Assembly: GCA_017307755.1 (NCBI GenBank)
Contig: JAFKGQ010000004.1
Location: forward strand, 310,001-374,000
Length of the DNA: 64,000 nt
DNA from: Chitinophagaceae bacterium
Lineage (GTDB): Bacteria; Bacteroidota; Bacteroidia; Chitinophagales; Chitinophagaceae
Direction: 5' to 3'
The notes under the pieces: model-generated
What the model was told of the DNA's origin: nothing
Databases searched by the model: none
The model's input: only the letters and a program-made list of their open reading frames with translations
Made by a program: the position numbers and the translations under genes
Shown: positions 54,427 to 63,053 of the stretch, in pieces
How the letters are laid out: each line of letters opens with the position of its first letter
Position numbering within the stretch: the stretch's first letter is position 1

Positions 54427-56409
54427 ATGAAAGAGCAAAAATGGCTGGGTGGTATTGCGATGGTGCTGATGGTGTGTACAGGCCGGGCGCAGCAGGCGGG
54501 CATTAAAATGGAACCGGTAAACTTTTCCCGCGTGCAGATCACGGATGCATTCTGGGCCCCGCGCATCGACAAAGTGACTTCGGTGACCATTCCGGTTTGT
54601 ATCGATCAGACGGAGGTAAAGACGCCCCGTATCCGGAACTTTGAAAAAGTGGCCCGGAAGAAAGGCGAGAAGCATGAAGGCATCTATTTTGATGATTCGG
54701 ATGTATACAAGGCGCTGGAAGCGATTGCCTACTCCCTGAAAAACCATCCGGATAAGGCGCTGGAAGAAAAGGCGGACGAGTGGATCAGCAAGATCGCGGC
54801 TGCACAGCTGCCGGACGGCTATCTCAATACTTATTATACTCTCAACGGGCTGGACGGGCGCTGGACGGACATGGAAAAACACGAGGACTATTGTGCCGGT
54901 CACCTGATGGAGGCTGCCGTGGCGTATTACAACACCACCGGTAAAAGGCAGCTGCTGGATGTCGCCGCCCGGCTGGCCGATCATATCGACTCCGTCTTTC
55001 GTCAGCAAGGTCGTCATTGGGTGTCGGGGCATGAGGAAATAGAGCTGGCTCTTGTAAAATTATATAAGGCGACGGGCAAGGAGAAATATCTCGACCTGGC
55101 ACAGTGGTACATCGAACAGAGAGGGCATGGTTACGGCAAAGGGGTTATCTGGGATAAATGGAAGGACCCGAAGTACTGCCAGGACGATGTGCCCGTGCGT
55201 GATCAGAAAGAGATCGAAGGTCATGCCGTTCGCGCCATGTACCTGTATACGGGCGCCGCCGATGTAGGCGCGGCAAAAAATGATTCCGGGTATATGAATG
55301 CCATGAAGCAGGTGTGGGAGGATGTGGTGTACAGGAACATGTATATTACGGGGGGCATCGGCTCCTCCGGGAGGAATGAAGGGTTCAGCATGGACTATGA
55401 TCTACCAAACCACCAGGCTTATTGCGAAACCTGCGCTTCTGTAGGGATGGTGTTGTGGAATCAGCGTATGAACCTGTTGACGGGTGATGCGAAATATGTC
55501 GATGTACTGGAGAGGAGTCTGTACAACGGAGCCCTGGATGGACTTTCTCTCAGCGGGGACCGGTTTTTTTACGGCAACCCGCTGGCTTCAAAAGGTAATT
55601 ATGGTCGTAGTGAATGGTTTGGTACTGCCTGTTGTCCCTCCAATATCGCCCGGCTGGTGGAATCATTGGGCGATTACATCTATGCCGCATCTGAGAATGG
55701 CATTTGGGTCAACCTCTTTGTGGGTAGCAATACGACAATTGCATTAAAGAAAGGGGCCGTACAGGTTTCGCAGGAGACGGCCTATCCCTGGGAGGGGACC
55801 GTGCAGGTCACGCTTACGCCGGCAACCGCCATGGCATTTCCTGTATACATACGCATTCCCGGATGGGCGCAGGATGCACCTGTACCGGGGGATGCCTACC
55901 GATATGCCGACAGGACGGACAGTAGTCTCAGCTTGTCGGTGAACGGCAGACCGGCGATCTACTCCATACAGCATGGCTATGCAGTGATCAATCAGCGTTG
56001 GAAAAAGGGCGATGTCATCCGTCTGCATCTGCCCATGCCGGTGAGACGTGTGATTGCCCTGGATAGTATCAAGGAAGACAGACAACGGGTGTCCTTACAG
56101 CGGGGACCGCTGGTGTATTGTGTAGAGCAGCCCGACAATAAGGATAAGACGGAGAGTTTTATCGTACCGGACGATGCCGTCTGGCAGGCAGGCTTTGATA
56201 AGCAAACATTGGGAGGCGTGGTCGTGATCAGAGCAGAGCTGCCTGTTATTCAGCCGGATGAAGGTGGGAAAAGTATAAGAATGTCAAAAGAACCTGTGGT
56301 AGCCATCCCTTATTTTTCATGGGCTAACAGGGGGAATGCGGCCATGCAGGTATGGCTGCCTGTCAGGATACAATCTGTAACTGTAAAAACCGAATATGGT
56401 GAGAATTAA
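54427..56409 (+). CDS. GH127 beta-L-arabinofuranosidase-type enzyme
   Basis: The 660-residue protein has a signal peptide (IAMVLMVCTGRAQQ) and the DUF1680/GH127 layout. Glu334 and Cys336 in CETCASVG, and Cys402-Cys403 in TACCPSN, match the zinc-linked Glu-x-Cys and Cys-Cys set of HypBA1, whose first Cys of the pair is the nucleophile. It should cleave terminal beta-L-arabinofuranose. It starts at ATG 54427, four bases after the SusD stop; an earlier in-frame start overlapping SusD is rejected. Its end overlaps the next gene by 14 bases. Confidence 0.88.
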   Translation: MKEQKWLGGIAMVLMVCTGRAQQAGIKMEPVNFSRVQITDAFWAPRIDKVTSVTIPVCIDQTEVKTPRIRNFEKVARKKGEKHEGIYFDDSDVYKALEAIAYSLKNHPDKALEEKADEWISKIAAAQLPDGYLNTYYTLNGLDGRWTDMEKHEDYCAGHLMEAAVAYYNTTGKRQLLDVAARLADHIDSVFRQQGRHWVSGHEEIELALVKLYKATGKEKYLDLAQWYIEQRGHGYGKGVIWDKWKDPKYCQDDVPVRDQKEIEGHAVRAMYLYTGAADVGAAKNDSGYMNAMKQVWEDVVYRNMYITGGIGSSGRNEGFSMDYDLPNHQAYCETCASVGMVLWNQRMNLLTGDAKYVDVLERSLYNGALDGLSLSGDRFFYGNPLASKGNYGRSEWFGTACCPSNIARLVESLGDYIYAASENGIWVNLFVGSNTTIALKKGAVQVSQETAYPWEGTVQVTLTPATAMAFPVYIRIPGWAQDAPVPGDAYRYADRTDSSLSLSVNGRPAIYSIQHGYAVINQRWKKGDVIRLHLPMPVRRVIALDSIKEDRQRVSLQRGPLVYCVEQPDNKDKTESFIVPDDAVWQAGFDKQTLGGVVVIRAELPVIQPDEGGKSIRMSKEPVVAIPYFSWANRGNAAMQVWLPVRIQSVTVKTEYGEN

Positions 56410-58402
56410 GTTTCTTCTTTTAATATGGGCGTTGGGGCCGGCTTCGTGGGTCAGTGGTCAGACGAGGACGGGAGAGGTCCATTATGTCAGCAACCGTGCG
56501 CCTCTGCGACCGAACCCGTATATCGAACTGCCGCTGGGCGCTATTCAGCCACAGGGGTGGCTGAAGGAGATGCTCATCCGTCAAAAGGATGGGGCGACGG
56601 GCAACCTGGATAAACTCTACCCGCTGGTGATGGGCCGACGCAATGGCTGGCTGGGTGGAGATGGGGACCAGTGGGAGCGGGGGCCTTATTGGCTGGACGG
56701 GCTTGTGCCCCTTGCCTATATCCTTGGCGACACAGCCCTGATAGCAAAGGCAAGACCCTGGATAGAATGGACCATCGCAAGCCGGCAACCCGACGGATAT
56801 TTCGGGCCCGCAAGGGACTATGGTCCAGAGCCGGGCCTACAGCGGGATAACAGCCATGACTGGTGGCCGAAGATCGTCATGCTGAAAGTGCTGCAGCAGT
56901 ATTATGAAGCAACAGGCGACCGGCGGGTCATCCATCTTTTGACCGGCTATTTTCGGTACCAGCTGAAAGAACTGCCGGCAAAGCCACTGGATCACTGGTC
57001 CTTCTGGGCAAGGTACCGTGCCGGGGACAACCTGATGATCGTCTACTGGCTGTACAATATCACCGGCGACGCATTTCTGCTAAAGCTGGCAGACCTGCTG
57101 CACCGGCAAACCTTTGATTTTACCAACGCTTTTCTACACAGCGATCTGCTGTCCACCATGGGCAGCATACACGGCGTAAACCTGGCCCAGGGTATGAAGG
57201 AGCCCATCATCTATTATCAGCATCATCCGGAGCAAAAAATTCTTGATGCCACGGCGAAAGGTTTTGCGGACTTGCGGAGATACAATGGGTTTGCCAACGG
57301 TATGTTCGGCGGGGACGAATCGCTGCACGGCAATAACCCTACGCAGGGTGCGGAACTTTGCACCGTTGTGGAAATGATGTTCACACTGGAGCGGATACTT
57401 GGCATTACAGGCGATATGAGGTATGCCGATCAGTTGGAGAAGATCGCTTTTAATGCTTTACCCGCACAGGTATCAGCGGATTTTACAGAACGGCAGTATT
57501 TCCAGCAGGCCAATCAGGTAATGCTGACAAGACATACCCGGAATTTTGATGTCAACCATGACGGTACGGACCTTTGCTTCGGACTGTTGACAGGATATCC
57601 CTGCTGTACATCAAATATGCATCAGGGTTGGCCAAAATTCACGCAAAACCTCTGGTATGCCACTCCGGACAAAGGGCTGGCTGCGCTGGTATACGCACCT
57701 AGCGAGGTAAAAGCGTTTGTAAAAGGAGGCAAGGAGGTGCGTATCAGGGAAGAGACGGGTTATCCTTTCGGGGAAACGATCAAATTCATGTTTGACGCTA
57801 CGGACGGACCGGTATCTTTTCCTTTTCATCTACGCATACCCGGCTGGTGTGACAGCGGACTGGTAAAGCTTAACGGCATCTCCTGGCGATGGGAGAAGGG
57901 CGGCAAGGTTGTCACCATCGATCGTGCCTGGAAAACAGGAGATATAGTAGAACTGCAGCTACCTATGAAAGTGATAAACCAGGCCTGGTATGAAAACTCG
58001 ATGTCTGTCGAACGCGGACCCATCACTTTTGCATTGAAGATCGACGGGCAGACCCGAACAGTGAACAATGACAAGGATTCTACCGAATATGGCGCAGTTT
58101 ACGAGGAGATCGTACCTGTGACGCCATGGAATTTCGGACTTGTCAGGAGTCGTAAGATGGGAGAGGAGTACATCGTTGAACCCCACGATTCGGATCTGTC
58201 CTGGAGCAGCAATACCCCGTCTGTCGTCATCAGGGCGAAGGCTAAGCGTATCCCTTCCTGGCAATTGTATAACGAGATGGCGGGCCCTATCCCTTATAGT
58301 ATGACTTATCAACTGCCAACGGGTAAAGAAGAAGAGATCACATTGATCCCTTATGGCTGTACGCGATTGCGTATATCCCAGTTCCCTGTCGTCGGCAATT
58401 AG
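56396..58402 (+). CDS. Second DUF1680/GH127-like enzyme
   Basis: The 668-residue protein has a signal peptide (FLLLIWALGPASWVSGQ) and is another DUF1680 relative, clearly different from its neighbour. The catalytic set is Glu320 and Cys322 in GAELCTVVE and Cys403-Cys404 in YPCCTSNM. Its N-terminus (NPYIELPLGAIQPQGWLKEML) is of the wider family rather than GH127 proper, so linkage specificity may differ. It is translationally coupled to the upstream enzyme and precedes the SGNH-TPR gene. Confidence 0.82.
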   Translation: MVRIKFLLLIWALGPASWVSGQTRTGEVHYVSNRAPLRPNPYIELPLGAIQPQGWLKEMLIRQKDGATGNLDKLYPLVMGRRNGWLGGDGDQWERGPYWLDGLVPLAYILGDTALIAKARPWIEWTIASRQPDGYFGPARDYGPEPGLQRDNSHDWWPKIVMLKVLQQYYEATGDRRVIHLLTGYFRYQLKELPAKPLDHWSFWARYRAGDNLMIVYWLYNITGDAFLLKLADLLHRQTFDFTNAFLHSDLLSTMGSIHGVNLAQGMKEPIIYYQHHPEQKILDATAKGFADLRRYNGFANGMFGGDESLHGNNPTQGAELCTVVEMMFTLERILGITGDMRYADQLEKIAFNALPAQVSADFTERQYFQQANQVMLTRHTRNFDVNHDGTDLCFGLLTGYPCCTSNMHQGWPKFTQNLWYATPDKGLAALVYAPSEVKAFVKGGKEVRIREETGYPFGETIKFMFDATDGPVSFPFHLRIPGWCDSGLVKLNGISWRWEKGGKVVTIDRAWKTGDIVELQLPMKVINQAWYENSMSVERGPITFALKIDGQTRTVNNDKDSTEYGAVYEEIVPVTPWNFGLVRSRKMGEEYIVEPHDSDLSWSSNTPSVVIRAKAKRIPSWQLYNEMAGPIPYSMTYQLPTGKEEEITLIPYGCTRLRISQFPVVGN

Positions 58403-58417
58403 ATAGCCGGATACACC

Positions 58418-59986
58418 ATGAAGCGAAGTAACAGAACATGGCTTTTCAAGCTGGTAGCACTGCTAGTGCCATTGCTGCTGCTGGCATTGCTGGAGCTGAC
58501 CCTCCGGCTGCTGGGATATGGACATGACCTGCGTCTATTCACGGAAGATGCCGGCAATCCGGAATATCTGGTCATGAACAGGTATGCTTCACAGAAATTT
58601 TTCTTGCATGCTGCCGACGCTACCACCGGTAATCAGGAACGGTTCAGAAAGGAAAAGCCGGCCAGCACCTTTCGCATCTTTGTGCTGGGCGAATCGACGA
58701 CGCTGGGTTATCCGTATATGCACAACGGCTCCTTTCACCGCCTGCTGAAATACCGGCTCATGCATGCCTCTCCGGGTACAAATTTGGAGATCATCAACCT
58801 GTCGCTGACGGCTGTGAATTCCTATACCGTGCTCGATTTTGCCGGGGCGGTTGCCCAACAACAGCCTGACGCAGTGCTGATCTACTGTGGTCATAACGAA
58901 TATTATGGAGCTATGGGAGTGGGATCTACAAACAGACTGGGCAACAATCCATGGCTGATCCACATGATCATGGCGTTGAGGACCATCAGGACCGGACAGC
59001 TGCTGATGAATATGATCGACGGCATGCGGGGATGGTTTGTAAGGGACGGTGGGCGCGATCAAACACTGATGCGCCGGATGGCGGATCAACAGAAAATTCC
59101 CTATGGTTCGAGGCTGTATGGGAAGGGTATACTCCAGTTCGGAGAAAACATCGATGCCGTGTGCCGGCTGTTCTCACAAAGAGGTATCCCGGTATTTATC
59201 AGCAACCTGGTGAGCAATGAAAAGGACCAGCGACCCTTCATCAGCGAGGATGGAGCGCTGTCTGCCGGGACAGTATTCCATCAGGGGATGGCAGCATACG
59301 AGGCCGGGGACTACAAGACGGCCAAGCAGGCTTTTGTCCGTGCAAAGGACCTGGACCTGCTGCGTTTCAGAGCGCCGGACACGCTGAATACGATGATCCG
59401 GACTATTGCCGCTCATTATCCCAACGTATATTTCGTGGATACGAGACGTCTTTTCGAACAGCATTCTCCTTATGGTATTTTAGGGGCCGAGACTTTGCTG
59501 GAGCATGTCCATCCTAATCTATATGGTTATGCATTATTGTCAGAAGCCTTCTATCGGGCGCTGAAGGAAGCGCATATAGTGTCTCCCCGTCCGGACGATG
59601 AGATACCTTTTGATGTGTTTGTACGGAGCATGCCTGTAACCCGGGTGGATTCATTAAAGGGGGCTTTTGAAATTGCCCAGCTTCGTATGCAGTGGCCTTT
59701 TAATGAACCGCAGAGAACGATGCAGGCACATGGATTCGAAGAACGGCTGGCTTTGGACCTGCTTATGCAGAAGATCGGGTGGAATGAAGCCATGGATACC
59801 TTGCTGCCGTATTATATAGGACGGGGTGATCTTGCCGAAGCTTTGAAAGTGGCCGAATCCACTTTGCTGGAATACCCGGAAGAACCTGCGTTCTATTCGA
59901 TGGCCGGCCGGTGCAGCCTCCAACTGGGGAATAGCCGTCAGGCGGCCTTTTATATGCGAAAGGCGTTTGAATTGCAGCATCGGTGA
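58418..59986 (+). CDS. Membrane-anchored SGNH hydrolase with TPR-like tail
   Basis: The 522-residue protein has an N-terminal membrane anchor (about residues 10-31). An SGNH domain carries block I VLGESTTLGYPY (Ser), block II-type NLSLTAVNSY, block III YCGHNEYYG and block V LEHVHPNLYGY. The C-terminal 100 residues are TPR-like helices (GDLAEALKVAESTLLEYPEEPAFYSMAG). It may de-acetylate glycans, but similar proteins occur with other roles. It is the last gene of locus 2, 15 bases after the second DUF1680 gene. Confidence 0.75.
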   Translation: MKRSNRTWLFKLVALLVPLLLLALLELTLRLLGYGHDLRLFTEDAGNPEYLVMNRYASQKFFLHAADATTGNQERFRKEKPASTFRIFVLGESTTLGYPYMHNGSFHRLLKYRLMHASPGTNLEIINLSLTAVNSYTVLDFAGAVAQQQPDAVLIYCGHNEYYGAMGVGSTNRLGNNPWLIHMIMALRTIRTGQLLMNMIDGMRGWFVRDGGRDQTLMRRMADQQKIPYGSRLYGKGILQFGENIDAVCRLFSQRGIPVFISNLVSNEKDQRPFISEDGALSAGTVFHQGMAAYEAGDYKTAKQAFVRAKDLDLLRFRAPDTLNTMIRTIAAHYPNVYFVDTRRLFEQHSPYGILGAETLLEHVHPNLYGYALLSEAFYRALKEAHIVSPRPDDEIPFDVFVRSMPVTRVDSLKGAFEIAQLRMQWPFNEPQRTMQAHGFEERLALDLLMQKIGWNEAMDTLLPYYIGRGDLAEALKVAESTLLEYPEEPAFYSMAGRCSLQLGNSRQAAFYMRKAFELQHR

Positions 59987-60033
59987 TGGTTGGGAAATGT
60001 CGCAAATCTCCTTAAAATTGTCGGAACCATACC

Positions 60034-60064
60034 TTTTTTCAAAGTGGACGGGATGATAATTTTG
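60034..60064 (+). promoter_or_regulatory. Candidate promoter of the second DHFR-like gene
   Basis: TAATTTTG at 60057-60064 fits TAnnTTTG. A TTTT at 60034-60037 is exactly 19 bases upstream and could serve as the -33 element. The start codon is 22 bases downstream at 60087. Confidence 0.5.
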
Positions 60065-60086
60065 TATAATAAAATTACATTACATT

Positions 60087-60659
60087 ATGCGAAAGATCAT
60101 TTCCTTTATGCACGTTTCATTGGATGGATTTACAGCCGGCCCCAACGGTGAAATGGACTGGATCCAGGTCAATGAAGATATATTTGACTATGCGGGCCAG
60201 ACCACCGACTCGGCCGACCTTGCCATTTACGGGCGGGTTACCTATCAGATGATGGACGCCTATTGGCCGACGGCAGCGGACAAGCCCGCAGCCACAAAGC
60301 ACGATAAGGAACATTCAGCCTGGTACAAAAAGGTCGAGAAGGTGGTGCTGTCCAAAAGTATGGCAGGGCAAAATATCCCGAAGGTGACTATCATAAGCGA
60401 AGATCTGCGTTTACAGATCGGCAAACTCAAAGAAAAACCTGGAGGCGACATCGTCATTTTCGGCAGCCCCAGCGCCGTCCATGTACTTATAAAGGAAGAC
60501 CTGCTCGATGAGATCTGGCTGTTTGTGAACCCGGTACTGTTAGGCGAGGGGATACCCATGTTTAAGGATATCGGTGGCCGAAAGAAATTGAAATTGCTGC
60601 TGGAAAAGCGTTTCCCTTCCGGGGTGGTAACGGTGAAATACGAGGTGGTGAAAATATAA
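60087..60659 (+). CDS. Dihydrofolate reductase-like/RibD C-terminal domain protein
   Basis: The 190-residue protein begins KIISFMHVSLDGFTAGPNGEMDW. Other family landmarks are LAIYGRVTYQMMDAYWP, GGDIVIFGSPSAVHVLIKEDL and FVNPVLLGEGIPMF. It is of the same fold as the 43784 protein, but the two are distant paralogues. It probably uses NADPH; substrate unknown. It ends directly at the convergent SDR pseudogene. Confidence 0.88.
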   Translation: MRKIISFMHVSLDGFTAGPNGEMDWIQVNEDIFDYAGQTTDSADLAIYGRVTYQMMDAYWPTAADKPAATKHDKEHSAWYKKVEKVVLSKSMAGQNIPKVTIISEDLRLQIGKLKEKPGGDIVIFGSPSAVHVLIKEDLLDEIWLFVNPVLLGEGIPMFKDIGGRKKLKLLLEKRFPSGVVTVKYEVVKI

Positions 60660-61293
60660 TTATTCCACTATCATCCCGGCAGTAAGATTCAATATGGTTC
60701 CTGTGATCGCGCTGCCTTTATCAGAGGCTACGAATACAGCCGCGCTTGTCAGCTCTGTAAGCGTAGTTAAGCGCCGTCTATGCGTCATGCCTTCCATGGT
60801 GGAGTGAAATTGATCAAAAGTTATACCGTGCGCTTTTCCATGAATATCCCAGACTTCGTCGATCAGGGATGTCTCCGGTATGCCGGTGGTGAGCAGACAT
60901 ACTGACCTCACTCCGCTGGGACCACATTCCACGGACAGCGAACGACAGAGGGCTTCTATCGCCGCCCATGCCGGTACCATGCCGCCTACAAAAGGCGCCC
61001 TGGACCCCTTTCTGTGGAATACCGATCGTATTGAAAGAAATGTCGACCTTCCCGGCTTTTCTAACGAGGTCATTCATATGTTCTTCCACAGCCTGCTCAT
61101 CCAGCGCATCGAGCCTGGCTGTCTCAATAGTTCCTCCCCCGGACACGACCTCTCCCGCTATTGCCTCAAGCTTTGTGGGTGTGCGACCGGCGAGGAATAC
61201 CTTCGCGCCTTCCCGGGCAAAGGCTTTTGCAATTGCCCCTCCTACGCCGCCATCTCCGTATACGACGGCGATCTTGTTTTCCAGTTGTTTCAT
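60660..61293 (-). pseudogene. Short-chain dehydrogenase with internal deletion and frameshift
   Basis: The N-terminal half (minus strand from ATG 61293: KIAVVYGDGGVGGAIAKAFA, then VDISFNTIGIPQKGVQG) is a normal SDR start with the NAD(P)-binding loop. The C-terminal half (PFVGGMVPAWAAIEALCRSL through AITGTILNLTAGMIVE) continues in another frame. The usual stretch of about 50 residues between these parts, including the strand and helix before the active-site region, is absent. The join is near 60990-61010. A frameshift plus deletion has inactivated the gene. Confidence 0.82.
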
Positions 61294-61317
61294 TTTGTCT
61301 TTATTTTTTGTCGATAC

Positions 61318-61325
61318 CAAAGCTA
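61318..61325 (-). promoter_or_regulatory. Candidate -7 box of the SDR pseudogene
   Basis: The minus strand reads TAGCTTTG, fitting TAnnTTTG, 24 bases before the ATG at 61293. The promoter may thus outlive the gene. Confidence 0.4.
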
Positions 61326-61416
61326 TTTTCTTTAATAGAACATCCGGGGTGTGAAATAGACTTTATAGCGGGTTGATTTGGACAGGGTTTGTATATACTT
61401 TTATCCAAACTTTTAT

Positions 61417-62397
61417 ATGAAGCATATTACAATCGTTGTCCCCGAGTGCGAAATAAACCTGGGTATCATCGGGGGGACGTTTGAGATACTCAACGGGGCT
61501 AATGAATTTTGGCAAAAGACGGGAAACAAGCCCGGAGTTGTCATTCAAATAGCCGGATATGTTCCTGAATTGAAAACCCATCAGGGTTACTTTTCGATCC
61601 ATCCCCTTGATATCCGGAAGATTGAAAGAACCGACCTGCTGATCATTCCGGCCATATTTGAAGATTATGGCAAAGCAGTAAGGAAAAATAAGGCGCTCAT
61701 TAACTGGATAGGCCATCAATATAAATGCGGGGCTGAAATTGCCAGTATATGCTCAGGAGCTTTCTTTCTCGCCGCAACCGGGCTCCTGAAGGAACGGTCC
61801 TGCTCCATGCATTGGAATGCAGTTGAAGAATTCCGGCGTATGTTCCCAAATGTGAAACCCACTGACAAAGTAATTACGGATCAAAATGGCATTTATACAA
61901 ATGGGGGAGGGTATTCATTCCTCAACCTGATGCTTTATCTGATAGAAAAGTTTTTCGACAGGGCTACAGCTGTCCTTTGCTCAAAAGTTTTTCAGATCGA
62001 TATGGAAAGGACAACCCAGTCACAATTCTCCATTTTTCATATTCAAAAAGGACATGGTGACGAATTGATCGGAAAGGCCCAAACATACATAGAGAAAAAT
62101 CTTTACAGAAAGATATCTTTTGAAAAGCTTGCTTCGCAGTTTGCCATCAGCAGAAGAAACTTTGACCGGCGGTTTATAAAAGCCACCGGCAATACGCCGA
62201 TGGAATATCTTCAGCGTATAAAAATGGAGACGGCAAAACAGGAGCTTGAAAAAGGCCGTAAGACAGTATGTGAAATTATGAACGATGTGGGCTATACAGA
62301 CGATAAAGCGTTCAGGGAAGTTTTTAAAAGGATAACGGGATTATCGCCGGTGGATTATCGGAATAAATTTAATAAGGAAAGCATGGGGTCATGGTAA
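61417..62397 (+). CDS. GlxA-type AraC regulator with DJ-1/PfpI-like domain
   Basis: The 326-residue protein has an N-terminal class I glutamine amidotransferase-like (DJ-1/PfpI) domain with the nucleophile-elbow Cys in IASICSGAFFLAATGLL. A C-terminal AraC double helix-turn-helix follows (about residues 220-322: ISFEKLASQFAISRRNFDRRF, CEIMNDVGYTDDKAFREVFKRITG). It is divergent from the SDR pseudogene, a typical target gene arrangement. The ATG at 61417 is preferred over a TTG 39 bases upstream. Confidence 0.9.
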   Translation: MKHITIVVPECEINLGIIGGTFEILNGANEFWQKTGNKPGVVIQIAGYVPELKTHQGYFSIHPLDIRKIERTDLLIIPAIFEDYGKAVRKNKALINWIGHQYKCGAEIASICSGAFFLAATGLLKERSCSMHWNAVEEFRRMFPNVKPTDKVITDQNGIYTNGGGYSFLNLMLYLIEKFFDRATAVLCSKVFQIDMERTTQSQFSIFHIQKGHGDELIGKAQTYIEKNLYRKISFEKLASQFAISRRNFDRRFIKATGNTPMEYLQRIKMETAKQELEKGRKTVCEIMNDVGYTDDKAFREVFKRITGLSPVDYRNKFNKESMGSW

Positions 62398-62401
62398 GCG
62401 G

Positions 62402-63040
62402 CTAGCTCAGCGTACGGGTATTGAACACCTGCGCCAGTTTGCTTAATTCGATTATATTGGAAACACCCAGCTTCTGCATGATATTTGATTTGTGTGTGCT
62501 GATGGTCGAAATATGGACGGATAGGATGCCGGCAATATCAGAAACGTTCTTTCCATTGATCAGATGATGCATAATCTCTACCTCCCTGTGTGAGAGGGTT
62601 TCAAACGGGTTTGCCATCCTTCCTTCCAGCGCCGCAGTGGTCCATGTCTCTTTCAGACCGGGACTCAGATATTTTTTGTTGTTCAGGATGTTCACAATAG
62701 CTTTCCGGATCTCAGAAGGGGGGGCTTCCTTATTGATAAAGCCTTTTGCTCCCAACTGGAGGTAATTTTTTGCATATACTTCTTCGCTGTTCATAGTCAG
62801 GATGAGGACTTTCTGTTCCGGCCGAAGAGCAAGTATATTTTTCAACAAGGCAAATGAGTCCGTCAGGGGCATAGAGATATCCAGGATGACCAGGTCATAC
62901 GCGCTGGATCTGATCTTCTCCCAGGTGCAGTCTCCGTTGCGGCATTCATCGATCTCCGCCTGTATGAATTCTTCTTTTATGAGAAAAATGAGCCCGGTCC
63001 TTACAATGTTATGATCATCAGCGATCAGGATCTTTTTCAT
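62402..63040 (-). CDS. LuxR/NarL-type response regulator
   Basis: The 212-residue protein has a receiver (IADDH, phospho-acceptor Asp54 in VILDISMP, Lys in INKEAPP) and a LuxR helix-turn-helix (LSHREVEIMHHLINGKNVSDIAGILSVHISTI). It is the second gene of a minus-strand pair, 13 bases after the kinase at 63054-64000. It ends four bases from the convergent AraC gene. It closely resembles the regulator at 3128-3757. Confidence 0.92.
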   Translation of the reverse strand: MKKILIADDHNIVRTGLIFLIKEEFIQAEIDECRNGDCTWEKIRSSAYDLVILDISMPLTDSFALLKNILALRPEQKVLILTMNSEEVYAKNYLQLGAKGFINKEAPPSEIRKAIVNILNNKKYLSPGLKETWTTAALEGRMANPFETLSHREVEIMHHLINGKNVSDIAGILSVHISTISTHKSNIMQKLGVSNIIELSKLAQVFNTRTLS

Positions 63041-63053
63041 ATTTGCATTAAAT

